Shown one piece after another: positions 1 through 7,064 of a stretch of 42,988 nucleotides of DNA. A program made the translations under genes and the position numbers. Origin of the DNA: a virus; IMG/VR virus record IMGVR_UViG_3300046506_000488, positions 1 to 42,988 of that record, one strand, 5' to 3'. Position 1 is the first letter of the stretch. Each line of letters opens with the position of its first letter. The notes below the pieces were generated by a model, which ran no database searches, had not been told where the DNA came from, and saw only the letters and a list, made by a program, of their open reading frames with translations.

Positions 1-93
1 ATGATTATTGGTCTGAAGGGCGCGCGCAGAAGCGGGGCTGGCGCCGATGGTCAGCCCCTAGACGAATCGTTCGCAGTTCGTTCTCATGGGCTC

Positions 94-339
94 ATGTCCG
101 GAATCACCGTCGCCGAAATGCTCGCCACCAGCGGCGGCAACATCTGGGTGATCTGCAATCATTGCAGGAACAGCATCGTCGTGGATGTGTCGTGCTGGGA
201 TCCGGCGCTTGAGGTGCCCGAGCTGAAGCGGTTTTTCCGCTGCTCCATCTGCGGCGAGAAGGCCGGGCGGACTATGCCGACGTGGGAAGGCTGGTGGGCG
301 CCGGGGATCGGGCGGCCTGAGCCGGAGGAGGAAGGGTGA
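94..339 (+). CDS. small protein with paired-Cys (zinc-ribbon-like) motif
   Basis: About 81 residues from the internal ATG at 94. An in-frame ATG at position 1 sits on the window edge, so a longer form cannot be excluded. I see two Cys pairs, CNHC near the middle and CSIC about 35 residues later, spaced like a four-Cys zinc ribbon, then a Trp-rich, acidic tail. The thermonuclease gene starts 2 bases after the stop, and the end of this gene (GGAGGAGGAAGGG) supplies its ribosome binding site, so the two are co-transcribed. I do not recognise the family. Zinc binding is inferred from the Cys spacing only. Confidence 0.6.
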   Translation: MSGITVAEMLATSGGNIWVICNHCRNSIVVDVSCWDPALEVPELKRFFRCSICGEKAGRTMPTWEGWWAPGIGRPEPEEEG

Positions 340-340
340 C

Positions 341-817
341 ATGCAACGCCGTTTTAGACGCCGCCGCCGAGTTCCGCGATGGGTGCCACGGCTTGCCATT
401 CCTGCGGCGATCCTGGCCGGCCTCGCAGTGATACCAGCGATCGCCGACAAAGCCGCCAGCCGCACTGAGGCCGTCTATGGCTGCATGGTCACCGATGGAG
501 ACACGATTCGCTGCGGAGATGAGCGCGTGCGCTTGCTTGGCATCGACGCACCGGAGATGCCCGGCCATTGCCGTTCCGGACGAGCCTGCGTCGAGGGCGA
601 TCCTTTTCAGTCCAGCGCCAACTTAGGCGCAGCGATGGGATCGACAATGACGATCGTTCGTGTCGGCACCGATCGCTATGGTCGAACGCTGGCAACTGTC
701 GCCGGCCCGCAGGGCGATCTGTCGTGCTGGCAGCTTACTCATCGCCAGGCTGAATATCGCAGCAAATGGGATAATGGCTTACGCGTCGCGCGCACCTGCC
801 CGAGATCGATCTTCTGA
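341..817 (+). CDS. thermonuclease (SNase-like) family protein, membrane-anchored or secreted
   Basis: A 158-residue protein with an Arg-rich N-terminus and one hydrophobic segment (about residues 18-36), then a staphylococcal-nuclease-type OB-fold domain. The DGDTI motif near residue 52, RLLGIDAPE near 64-72 and DRYGRTLA near 110-117 carry the Arg, Asp, Glu and second Arg that form the SNase active site, so it looks catalytically intact. The family cleaves DNA and RNA using calcium. The N-terminal segment places it in the envelope or periplasm with the nuclease domain outside. Several Cys residues (for example CMVTDGDTIRC) suggest disulfides. A very strong ribosome binding site lies in the end of the preceding gene. 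On a prophage flank it may act as a cargo nuclease, which is inference. Confidence 0.85.
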   Translation: MQRRFRRRRRVPRWVPRLAIPAAILAGLAVIPAIADKAASRTEAVYGCMVTDGDTIRCGDERVRLLGIDAPEMPGHCRSGRACVEGDPFQSSANLGAAMGSTMTIVRVGTDRYGRTLATVAGPQGDLSCWQLTHRQAEYRSKWDNGLRVARTCPRSIF

Positions 818-833
818 TCACTGCTGAACCGAC

Positions 834-886
834 AAAAAAATAGCCTCACGCTACAATTGGCACTTGACCAACATAGCGTGAGGCTA
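834..886 (-). terminator. putative intrinsic terminator reading leftward
   Basis: TAGCCTCACGCTA at 841-853 and its exact reverse complement at 874-886 form a 13-bp stem, extended by a TTGG/CCAA inner stem (857-860 with 868-871). On the minus strand the stem is followed directly by seven T residues (834-840), the layout of a Rho-independent terminator for leftward transcription. It could stop late-operon read-through or a transcript antisense to the leader at 898-1053. The same bases also make two operator-like dyads, so the terminator role is not exclusive. Confidence 0.5.
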
Positions 887-893
887 CATAACT
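841..893 (+). promoter_or_regulatory. promoter with two TAGC-N5-GCTA dyads
   Basis: A sigma-70-like promoter, TTGACC (864-869), a 17-base spacer and CATAAC (887-892), points toward the structured leader and the XRE gene. The spacer contains the dyad TAGC-GTGAG-GCTA (874-886). A second copy, TAGC-CTCAC-GCTA (841-853), lies upstream, 33 bp centre to centre, about three helical turns. This is the geometry expected for a dimeric HTH repressor, and the nearest candidate is the XRE protein at 1074. Autoregulation is inference. Confidence 0.5.
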
Positions 894-897
894 GTCT

Positions 898-1053
898 TGT
901 CAGACGGCAATCCCGCCGCCTGACAATCGGAGAACTGAGATGTTACGTCTCAACCTCCGGTTCAAACTGAAGCGGATCAGACTGATCCTCATAATCCGCT
1001 TCTGACCTGAGCCGGGCTCCGACCCTCCCATAGAAGGAGGGCGGGGTCCGGCC
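898..1053 (+). promoter_or_regulatory. structured 5' leader upstream of the XRE gene
   Basis: Consecutive dyads fill this stretch. 898-908 pairs with 915-925 (11 bp, one mismatch). TGAGATG pairs with CGTCTCA around 936-952, covering the start codon of a tiny ORF. AAGCGGAT (970-977) pairs with ATCCGCTT (994-1001), competing with GGATCAG/CTGATCC (974-988). GCCGG...CCGGC with an inner CCCTCC/GGAGGG stem spans 1011-1052. The predicted transcript start is near 899, so the RNA would begin with the first hairpin. Competing stems around a short ORF resemble an attenuator or a structured regulatory RNA. No riboswitch class is recognised. Confidence 0.4.
940..1005 (+). CDS. 21-residue basic, hydrophobic leader-like peptide
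   Basis: ATG at 940 with GGAG seven bases upstream, stop TGA at 1003-1005. The peptide is almost entirely Leu, Ile, Phe, Arg and Lys in near alternation (it begins MLRLNLRFKLKR and ends IIRF), with about seven positive charges and no acidic residue. The start codon lies in one hairpin and the second half of the ORF in two competing hairpins. It could be a leader peptide that controls folding of the leader, a small membrane-active peptide, or an untranslated coincidence. I recognise no family. Confidence 0.35.
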   Translation: MLRLNLRFKLKRIRLILIIRF

Positions 1054-1073
1054 ATAAGGATAGGCGAACGAAT

Positions 1074-1493
1074 ATGGCGATGCAACCAGAGCTTCTAAAG
1101 GCCATGCGCGATCATGCAGGTATGAGTCAGGGCGATCTGGCTAATGCCATCGGGATGAGCCGCGGCACGATCAGCGACATGGAAAACGGTAAGGCGCCGA
1201 TCGAGCTGCGGACGGAATTAGCGGTCCGTTACGTCGTCGAGAAGATCGCCGCCAACTTCACGAACTATCTTCGAAACGCGTCACCTGCGGCGCAGGCAAT
1301 GGCGGCCCTTGAGGCCGCCGGGCGCGGTGTGGCAAACCGTATCGATCCAGAGATTGCAGGGAGCGGCGCGGGGGTATTGTCCGGCCGAATCGGGCAAACG
1401 CAGGCATCTGCTCGATCTTGGGATGATGTCCGCTCGTGGGATGATCTCTTCGAGGTGCTCGACCAGCGTTACGCGAAGGCGGCCGGGCTGTGA
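1074..1493 (+). CDS. XRE-family helix-turn-helix regulator
   Basis: 139 residues. The N-terminal 55 residues form an XRE/Cro-CI type HTH: residues 16-45 read as the turn (MSQGDLANAIGMS) and recognition helix (RGTISDMENGK). The remaining two thirds is a low-similarity tail rich in Ala, Gly, Ser and Trp-Asp-Asp repeats (SWDDVRSWDDLFEVL). The gene follows a promoter with two dyads and a structured leader, so it probably controls its own expression. A 44-residue ORF overlaps its stop codon. It is separate from the cro/cI immunity switch at 33 kb. Confidence 0.8.
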   Translation: MAMQPELLKAMRDHAGMSQGDLANAIGMSRGTISDMENGKAPIELRTELAVRYVVEKIAANFTNYLRNASPAAQAMAALEAAGRGVANRIDPEIAGSGAGVLSGRIGQTQASARSWDDVRSWDDLFEVLDQRYAKAAGL

Positions 1494-1624
1494 GACTGAT
1501 CTATCAGCGCGGCACGGTCGAAATCTGGCTCGTGAGCGGCGAATATTACGTGTTCGGCGTGACGAAGGATCCGCGCATCGCGCACAGCGAGGACGCGGCC
1601 TTCTCTATTGCTGCGGCAGCTTGA
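1490..1624 (+). CDS. 44-residue small protein, coupled to the XRE gene
   Basis: A GTG start at 1490 overlaps the TGA of the XRE gene (GTGA), the same coupling used throughout this genome. The peptide has a beta-strand pattern (VEIWLVSGEYYVFGVTKDP) and ends in an Ala-rich tail. No family recognised. Support is the GTGA overlap and the regular amino-acid composition. Alternative: non-coding spacer before the next gene. Confidence 0.5.
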   Translation: MRLIYQRGTVEIWLVSGEYYVFGVTKDPRIAHSEDAAFSIAAAA

Positions 1625-1666
1625 TCACGCCACCAATCACGGAAGCGCCAAACAGGAGCGATAAAA

Positions 1667-1894
1667 ATGGGGAATATCGACTGGTTGCCGATCGCCGACA
1701 TCCCACGCAGCCATTTGGACGGCCGCTCAGTTCTTCTGTGGATCGGCGAAGGGACCGAGGCGGATGCCTGCGTAGGAACTTGGCACGAAGACGACTTTGA
1801 CGGTGCGCCTTATGGCTGGGCGGACGTTAGGGAGTTCGGAAAGCGGCTGCGTCCCACATACTGGGCGGAGATCAACACACCTCCATCATGGTGA
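1667..1894 (+). CDS. small phage protein, DUF551-like pattern
   Basis: 75 residues beginning with WLPIADIPRSHLDGRSVLLW, the W-x-P-I-x-D-x-P start followed by a VLLW strand that is typical of short phage proteins of unknown function (DUF551-like). An AGGAG motif lies about 12 bases upstream of the ATG. It is the last rightward gene before the convergent lysis genes, and its stop codon lies inside the hairpin at 1890-1908. Function unknown. Confidence 0.7.
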   Translation: MGNIDWLPIADIPRSHLDGRSVLLWIGEGTEADACVGTWHEDDFDGAPYGWADVREFGKRLRPTYWAEINTPPSW

Positions 1895-1908
1895 CAGATT
1901 CTGTCACC
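1890..1908. terminator. hairpin between convergent operons
   Basis: GGTGACAG-ATT-CTGTCACC is a perfect 8-bp stem with a 3-base loop between the end of the rightward module (stop at 1892-1894) and the end of the late operon (Rz1 stop at 1917). Its position and symmetry suggest a bidirectional terminator. There is no good T-run on either side, so it may work poorly or mainly protect 3' ends. Confidence 0.5.
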
Positions 1909-1916
1909 CTTGGGGT

Positions 1917-2174
1917 CTACGGGCTATTCGGCTTGACCGCCCACGCCTTCAGCGCTTCGAACCGCACCACGACCGTGCGTCCGAACTCGCGTAGCGCGTT
2001 GATATAGGCGGCGGTCGTCCAGTCGTTCGATACCTCGGGCACGGCCGGATCGGCGGGCAGATCAGCGACCAGCTCCGCCGGCGGGACCGGCGGGCTTTGC
2101 GGCCTGATCGGCGGCCCGCAAGCTGGCAAGGAAAGCGGCAAGAGCAGGGCTGCTAGGCGTAGGGTGAGCCGCAT
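1917..2174 (-). CDS. Rz1-like outer-membrane spanin lipoprotein
   Basis: 85 residues with a signal peptide ending in the lipobox LPAC (lipidated Cys at about 19), then a Pro-rich stretch (PPIRPQSPPVPP) typical of o-spanins. It starts inside the Rz-like gene in another reading frame (overlap 2062-2174) and runs past its end, the classical nested Rz/Rz1 layout. After endolysin action the o-spanin joins the inner-membrane spanin to fuse the two membranes, the last step of gram-negative lysis. Identification rests on lipobox, Pro-richness and architecture. Confidence 0.85.
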   Translation of the reverse strand: MRLTLRLAALLLPLSLPACGPPIRPQSPPVPPAELVADLPADPAVPEVSNDWTTAAYINALREFGRTVVVRFEALKAWAVKPNSP

Positions 2175-2454
2175 CGATCGTCTCCGATAGGATTTGCGCG
2201 TCGCGCTTGGTGGTGGTGGCTGCTGCGGCCAGGCCCTGCGCCAGCGCCGTCAGGCCAGCGACGTCGCGTTCCCGCGCGGCAGTCTCGGATTTCAGATTTC
2301 CGCTAAGATCGGAAATCTGCTCGCGCTGTTCCTCGATCGTCGATTGCATGCCGCGAACCCAGAGTACGACTCCGATCAGCGCTATCGCCGAGACGACCCA
2401 TGGCGCGACCTTCAGCCAGAACTGCGCCGTCTTGAGGGAGGCGAGGAACATCAT
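2062..2454 (-). CDS. Rz-like inner-membrane spanin
   Basis: 130 residues. One N-terminal transmembrane helix (about 15-34, VAPWVVSAIALIGVVLWV) is followed by a periplasmic coiled coil (TIEEQREQISDLSGNLKSETAARERD and onward), the standard i-spanin layout. The start ATG overlaps the endolysin stop (ATGA), and its 3' third encodes the Rz1-like lipoprotein in another frame. It spans the periplasm with Rz1 to disrupt the outer membrane at lysis. Confidence 0.85.
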   Translation of the reverse strand: MMFLASLKTAQFWLKVAPWVVSAIALIGVVLWVRGMQSTIEEQREQISDLSGNLKSETAARERDVAGLTALAQGLAAAATTTKRDAQILSETIDAAHPTPSSPALAAFLASLRAADQAAKPAGPAGGAGR

Positions 2455-3146
2455 GCCAGCACCTTCAGCAACCGCGCGCGCCGCGACGCCACCGCCTCAA
2501 GCCCAATCGTGCCGCCGTTGGTGATCTGCCGCGCCTTGCGGAAGTCTCCGCGATCGATCGCATCGTTGACCTTGCCGCGCCGCCAGAACTCTCGCGCGAT
2601 CACCAGGCTATCAGCCGGATCGGCGGCAAGATCCGGTTGTTCGATCAGCGGCAGGCCCACCGCTACGCCATAGAGGGCGTAATTCGCCTTGCCGGTGAGC
2701 TGGAGCATCCCGCGCCCGCGATAGGTATATCCGTCGCGCGAGGGATACGGCGCGTTGCCCATCCGTCCACCATAGGCGCGCGATGCAATCTCAACCGGCC
2801 GGCCCACAGCAGCCGCCGCCTGCGCAGGCGTGAAGTGCGTCGACCATTGTTTGAGCATGGTCGCGGCCGAGTAGCGCAGATCCTCCTCGAACCGGACGAA
2901 ACCGCCAGTTTCGTTGCAACACTGCGCGATGAACTCCGCCAGGCGCGCAGGCTTGTCGCTGATCGGATCATCGGCCAGCCAGTTCGCACCAGCGCGGCCG
3001 ATCGCGCGAATTGTCTCATCCGCCTGCCGGCCGGCGGCATAGGCAAACAGCGCCGTGAACGTCAGTGGGCCCGGCTTTCCGTCGGGCGCACCGCATGCGT
3101 AGCCGGCGAGCGTCAGCGCTCGCTGGCCCTTTGCCCATGCGATCAT
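2451..3146 (-). CDS. endolysin, glycoside hydrolase family 19 (chitinase-like)
   Basis: 231 residues. The N-terminus resembles a short peptidoglycan-binding repeat (GAPDGKPGPLTFTAL), followed by a GH19 catalytic domain. NETGG at about 78-82 carries the probable catalytic Glu, and FEEDLRYSA at 86-94 supplies the second acidic residue. RGRGMLQLTG-x-x-NY near 142-155 is the GH19 substrate-cleft signature. The enzyme would cut the glycan strands of peptidoglycan. It has no signal peptide, so release by the holin encoded upstream is expected. It overlaps the Rz gene by ATGA. Confidence 0.9.
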   Translation of the reverse strand: MIAWAKGQRALTLAGYACGAPDGKPGPLTFTALFAYAAGRQADETIRAIGRAGANWLADDPISDKPARLAEFIAQCCNETGGFVRFEEDLRYSAATMLKQWSTHFTPAQAAAAVGRPVEIASRAYGGRMGNAPYPSRDGYTYRGRGMLQLTGKANYALYGVAVGLPLIEQPDLAADPADSLVIAREFWRRGKVNDAIDRGDFRKARQITNGGTIGLEAVASRRARLLKVLA

Positions 3147-3310
3147 AATGGTTCCAGTTCTGGTTGGGTTTTCAGGCGGGCTGTGGCGTCTTCCAGTGCC
3201 GGCCCTACTGGGCTGGCGGCGCCCGCCTCGGTGGTTTCGTGCAGGAAGCGGCTGAGCGGGCGCCTTGGATCACTTGTCGCCGACGAGCCCGTCGAGGGCG
3301 GACGCAGCAC
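3143..3310 (-). CDS. possible 55-residue protein between holin and endolysin
   Basis: A frame open from GTG at 3310 (inside the holin end) to a TGA at 3143-3145 that overlaps the endolysin ATG. The peptide includes PLSRFLHETTEAG and ends ALEDATARLKTQPELEPL, an acidic helical pattern that looks coded. The downstream overlap fits the coupling seen across the late operon. The start is uncertain, with only a close GAGG upstream. No family recognised. It would fill the otherwise empty 123-base gap between the lysis genes. Confidence 0.4.
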   Translation of the reverse strand: MLRPPSTGSSATSDPRRPLSRFLHETTEAGAASPVGPALEDATARLKTQPELEPL

Positions 3311-3605
3311 GGGCCTCGAATTTTGCCTGCACCAGCCGAATCAACCGCTCGGCCGAAAAGGCCGTTAGGGCTCCGACAACAACCTTGTAGTTGCCCTGCG
3401 CGCGGATGAGATCGGAAAAGAGGATCGCCAGCACCACGACGATCCCGAGCAACAGCACATCGCCGAGAAACCCGCGCCAGGAGAGCGGCTTGTTTTGCTT
3501 GAGCGCCTCGCCGTAGCGCGCCGCCGTACCGATCAACACGCCGACGACGGGCGCAGCATAACGTGCCGCCGCCGCTGTTGCGGCGTCGAGATATTCGTTT
3601 GCCAT
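3270..3605 (-). CDS. putative holin
   Basis: 111 residues with two to three hydrophobic segments, about 18-32 (APVVGVLIGTAA), 46-68 (FLGDVLLLGIVVVLAILFSDLI) and a weaker one at 74-90, then a charged C-terminal tail. Size, membrane pattern and position directly before the GH19 endolysin and spanins point to the holin that times lysis and releases the endolysin. AAGGA lies seven bases upstream of the ATG. The exact holin family cannot be assigned from sequence alone. Confidence 0.7.
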   Translation of the reverse strand: MANEYLDAATAAAARYAAPVVGVLIGTAARYGEALKQNKPLSWRGFLGDVLLLGIVVVLAILFSDLIRAQGNYKVVVGALTAFSAERLIRLVQAKFEARAASALDGLVGDK

Positions 3606-3672
3606 GTGGGGATCCTTCGGCCGGAGAGGAGGGCCACTATGAGACGGTCAGTTGATCAAAGGTCGCAGCGCC

Positions 3673-3897
3673 TCAGTCGAACACCGCATCTGGATCGAGA
3701 TCGATTGTCGGCAGATCGACCAGAAGGTGCCATTTCGCCGCGTGCAGCGGATCCTGCCGGACGCCGTCGCTCAGCGTAAAGTCGCCGGCATTCGGGCCAT
3801 TGTCGATGATGCGCGGATCGCCGTGCGCGCCGGGCGTTGGAATGGCCCCTACTTCGGCGGCCTGTGCTGCGGTGAGCAGTAGAAAGCGGATGGTCAT
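3673..3897 (-). CDS. small protein between tail fibre and lysis genes
   Basis: 74 residues preceded by an AAGGGA ribosome binding site. It begins MTIRFLLLTAAQAAEV and has an HGDPRIIDNG motif, then an acidic C-terminus (DLPTIDLDPDAVFD). The N-terminus could be read as a weak signal peptide. It lies downstream of the tail-fibre genes in the late operon, where fibre chaperones or small structural proteins are common. No family recognised. Confidence 0.6.
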   Translation of the reverse strand: MTIRFLLLTAAQAAEVGAIPTPGAHGDPRIIDNGPNAGDFTLSDGVRQDPLHAAKWHLLVDLPTIDLDPDAVFD

Positions 3898-3940
3898 ATG
3901 TGTCCCTTCAACGGATGGTTTGTTCGACGGCGCGGCGCAT

Positions 3941-4858
3941 TCAGGGAAGTTCGGTCGCCGGGTTCAGATACTCGTCGTCAGCGTACAGCCCACCCGTTGC
4001 TGTCTCCTTGTTGAAGTAGGCGATGATCTCGGCAACCGCGTCCTCGACCGTCCGATCGGAACCGCTTGCCTCCAGATGCTCGGCCGCGGCGACATTGAGC
4101 GTCCAGCTCTGCTGCTTGTTCTGGAAGAACGACGAGCTGCTCAGACCGATCGGTGTGCCCCACAGCCCCATGAAGACGGACAATTGCGATGCCGATGCGG
4201 GCACGGTGCCGGAAAAACCACTGCACACCACGATCTGGAGGCCGAAGCCGGGCTGATCGTAACCGGGGAGGATCGTGCGCGAGATCATCTGCGGAGCGCT
4301 TGAGGGGCGGGTCGTGATCGATGTCAGCGCCATCAGGCCGTTGGTGTTGCCTGTCGTCGTGTTGGTATAGGCCAGCATTGCGTTGATCTCGACGGCGCTG
4401 GTCTGCTGTCGATCGACGTGGAAGATGCGCCAGAATATCCATGTGCCGGCCGCATGCGCATACATATAGTCGCGGGCCCACGTGGACGCCTCGATCTTGG
4501 CGCCCTGATTGGCGTTGTTGTGGTTGACCTGGCTGATGATGCCCTGAATTGCGCCCTTGGCCGTCAGGGCCGCCTTGAAGGATTGCGGCGTGTTGGATGT
4601 GCCGATGGTGAGCAAGGAATCCATTGCGCTTTCCGCGCCGCCGGTCAGCGCGGCGGCCTCCTTGCGCGCAAGGTTTCGGATCACGACGGTCGCGCCGGCG
4701 GCGTTGGCCGGCACGCTGGCCTGCTTATATTGGGAGTTGGTCGGCTCGTGGAAAACGAGCGTCCCATCCTTGATCATCCGGTTAGGGCGAACCTTCTCCG
4801 TCAGCAGAGCGTTATTGAACGAGCGCGAAGCGCGCAGCAGAACGCCGGTATCAGCCAT
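3941..4858 (-). CDS. tail-associated structural protein, unknown family
   Basis: 305 residues, starting 2 bases before the tail-fibre stop with a good ribosome binding site (AAGGTGG). It has no signal peptide or membrane segment and is rich in Ser, Thr, Gly and Asn, like virion surface proteins. The middle contains ARDYMYAHAAGTWIFWRIFHVD and long Thr/Ser runs. The end is acidic. It may be a second fibre component or a fibre chaperone. Only the context between fibre and lysis genes supports this. Confidence 0.7.
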   Translation of the reverse strand: MADTGVLLRASRSFNNALLTEKVRPNRMIKDGTLVFHEPTNSQYKQASVPANAAGATVVIRNLARKEAAALTGGAESAMDSLLTIGTSNTPQSFKAALTAKGAIQGIISQVNHNNANQGAKIEASTWARDYMYAHAAGTWIFWRIFHVDRQQTSAVEINAMLAYTNTTTGNTNGLMALTSITTRPSSAPQMISRTILPGYDQPGFGLQIVVCSGFSGTVPASASQLSVFMGLWGTPIGLSSSSFFQNKQQSWTLNVAAAEHLEASGSDRTVEDAVAEIIAYFNKETATGGLYADDEYLNPATELP

Positions 4859-4859
4859 T

Positions 4860-7064
4860 TTACCACCACCTTTTCAGATCAAAGATTTGAGCGAAGCCCT
4901 TCCGGGCAACTGTGTTTCCGGCCACCGAGAGATGCTTGAAGTCGGGCGCCATCAAGCTGGGCGGAATGACATCGTTGGCGATTGCCGTGTTGTCCGGGCC
5001 AGTTGCCGTGAGGCCGGCGACGGTCAGGCCGCATTCGATAAGGTAGCGGCGTATGTCGAAGAACCGGCCTGCCGTCAGGATATTGCCTGCCGCATCCCAT
5101 GTCGCGCCCCCGAACTGGACGGCGCAGGCATTATTGTGGGCAACGATGCGGTTATAGCCTGTCGATCCGCTATTCTCGGATCCGTCGGACAGCGTCGTGA
5201 TCCCGACGAACAGGATGCGCGGGATCAGGTTTTCGTTGTAGTTGAAAGCGTTGGTATACCCGGCCTGCGTGACGGATGCGTACTGCGTATTGATGTCGTT
5301 GCGGCCGATCCAGATCAGGTTAGCAGCGCGACGGCCAAGGCGGCCCACGTCCGGAATGAAGACCGTACCGGCCGGGCACGCGATCGTCGCGCCCGCCATA
5401 GTGCGCAGGAACGTGTAGGCATCCGACGTATCTTTGATGATCCGCCCCGGTACCGATCCGCTGGGCGTCTCCAGCGTTCCGGATAGCTCGGCATAGATAT
5501 GATAGGCATTGTTCGTCAGCAGCGGGATGCTGAGCGTGACGGCAATAGATCCGCTCGCGGGGATCGTGTTGCCGGCCATCGTAACCTGCGTTGGCTGCGA
5601 ACCCTGCCGGGCCAGAATGCGCACCGTATCCTGCGCAGCGATCCCGCCATGATAGACCGACACATCGGGCCTGAGCGCCGCGAGCTGATCGATGTAGGGC
5701 GAGTTTCCGGTTGCCGTGTCGGAAAGAGAATCTCCCCAGACATACAATTTCTTCGGCGTCGCGGTCGCCTGCCGGGGTGCGGCGCTGCCATTGACCGGCA
5801 CGACATATCGAAGGTTGCCGGTGACGTAGCTGACCAGGCCGCCATCTATAGCCGGTGAACGGGCATCAGTGCCCAACGTCGTGAGGAGGATGGCGCCGCT
5901 GCCATTACGCGCCTCGCTCTCCAGATATTGCCTGCCATCATCGTCCAGGCTGGGGATGACGACATAATTCGCATCATAGAGAAGCGGCTCGGGCACCTCG
6001 ACAGCCGAGGCCCCGGAATATTCCGAACCATCCAGACGGACGCCGTAGGCGATGACATCGTCAGGGTCGGCGAAGACGTAAAGCCAGCCGCTCTCCGGGG
6101 GAAGGCTCTCGAACCTCAGAGCCACCTTCACACCATCCGTGGCCGATGCGACCAGATCGGCAAGGAAAGCCGGCGTCACCTGAAGATCGCCGATATAGAA
6201 TTGGCCATCGGCCTTCGCCCACCAGGAGACGACGCCGGCAGGATCGATATAAGCGAACCCACCACCCGCTTCGGCGGGGAGCTGCTCGAACCGGCCGCCG
6301 ATGGGATCCGCAAACATGCGCGCGATCACGTCCGGCGCAAGGGCGGGCGGGTCGATGCTCTCGGGCGGAGCCTCGAACAAGTCCGGCGCCAGCACACCAT
6401 CGTCGCGCACCAGGCGAACGAAGGTATCGGCGGGATCGCCGATACCGAACATATAGCCGGTTTCAGCCGCCAATGGCTCAACCGTGGCAGCGAGATCGTC
6501 AGCGGTCTCCTTGACGCCATCAATGCGCGTTGCGAGCTTGCCAAGGGTATTGCTGCTCGTGTCGGCCGTGCCGATGAGCGCCGTGGAAGCGGCAATTATG
6601 GCGTCGCCCTGCGCCGCACTCACAGGCTTGTCGGCGTCCGCCGTATTATCGACGCTCTCAAGCCCAACGTCAGCTTTGACGAGGGACACGTCGCCGGCCA
6701 TTCCCGCAACCGACTGAACCGGCGCAGCGGCCGCCGCCTCGGCGGCCGTTACCTTCGTAGCGATTGCGCCGGCCAGCCCAGCTTCGGCGCTTGTAGCGCG
6801 AGATACTTCGGCCCCAATCGCTGCTACCTGGGCGGTGTCAGCGGCACCGCGAGCCGTAGCCTCTGCGTTGAGGTTGCCTTGAATGGCAGTGTCAGCAGTG
6901 GATCGGGTCGTTGCCTCAGTGTTGATATTGGTCTGAAGCCCCGCAGCCGTCGCGATGAGCGAGGCATCCAATGAGCCCAAGGCATCGAGCACGGCCGCGC
7001 CCTCGCCGACCGATACCTCGATAACCTGGCCGCCATTGCTGACGACGGTGACGTCGATGCTCAT
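4860..7064 (-). CDS. tail fibre/spike with C-terminal SGNH (GDSL) hydrolase domain
   Basis: 734 residues from the ATG at 7064, chosen because it overlaps the upstream stop (ATGA); an in-frame ATG lies 45 bases earlier. Residues 20-210 form an Ala/Thr-rich coiled-coil shaft. At about 200-350 there are three imperfect repeats of a Dp-x-x-...-DG-x-x-y-G type (RLVRDDG, AKADGQFYIG, RLDGSEYSG). The C-terminal half holds an SGNH hydrolase: GDSLSD near 444 (nucleophile Ser), a Gly block near 473, GRNDIN near 587 and DFKHLS near 708 (Asp/His). The family includes carbohydrate esterases, so it probably deacylates host surface polysaccharide during adsorption. Confidence 0.85.
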   Translation of the reverse strand: MSIDVTVVSNGGQVIEVSVGEGAAVLDALGSLDASLIATAAGLQTNINTEATTRSTADTAIQGNLNAEATARGAADTAQVAAIGAEVSRATSAEAGLAGAIATKVTAAEAAAAAPVQSVAGMAGDVSLVKADVGLESVDNTADADKPVSAAQGDAIIAASTALIGTADTSSNTLGKLATRIDGVKETADDLAATVEPLAAETGYMFGIGDPADTFVRLVRDDGVLAPDLFEAPPESIDPPALAPDVIARMFADPIGGRFEQLPAEAGGGFAYIDPAGVVSWWAKADGQFYIGDLQVTPAFLADLVASATDGVKVALRFESLPPESGWLYVFADPDDVIAYGVRLDGSEYSGASAVEVPEPLLYDANYVVIPSLDDDGRQYLESEARNGSGAILLTTLGTDARSPAIDGGLVSYVTGNLRYVVPVNGSAAPRQATATPKKLYVWGDSLSDTATGNSPYIDQLAALRPDVSVYHGGIAAQDTVRILARQGSQPTQVTMAGNTIPASGSIAVTLSIPLLTNNAYHIYAELSGTLETPSGSVPGRIIKDTSDAYTFLRTMAGATIACPAGTVFIPDVGRLGRRAANLIWIGRNDINTQYASVTQAGYTNAFNYNENLIPRILFVGITTLSDGSENSGSTGYNRIVAHNNACAVQFGGATWDAAGNILTAGRFFDIRRYLIECGLTVAGLTATGPDNTAIANDVIPPSLMAPDFKHLSVAGNTVARKGFAQIFDLKRWW

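Noticed and set aside
841-886. tRNA-like or riboswitch structure
   Set aside because: The long stem is explained by two TAGC-N5-GCTA dyads and a minus-strand T-run, with no conserved riboswitch core.
4557-6974. Long plus-strand open frames opposite the tail-fibre gene
   Set aside because: They are shadows created by GC-rich third positions. They have no ribosome binding sites or recognisable motifs and lie fully inside a well-supported gene.
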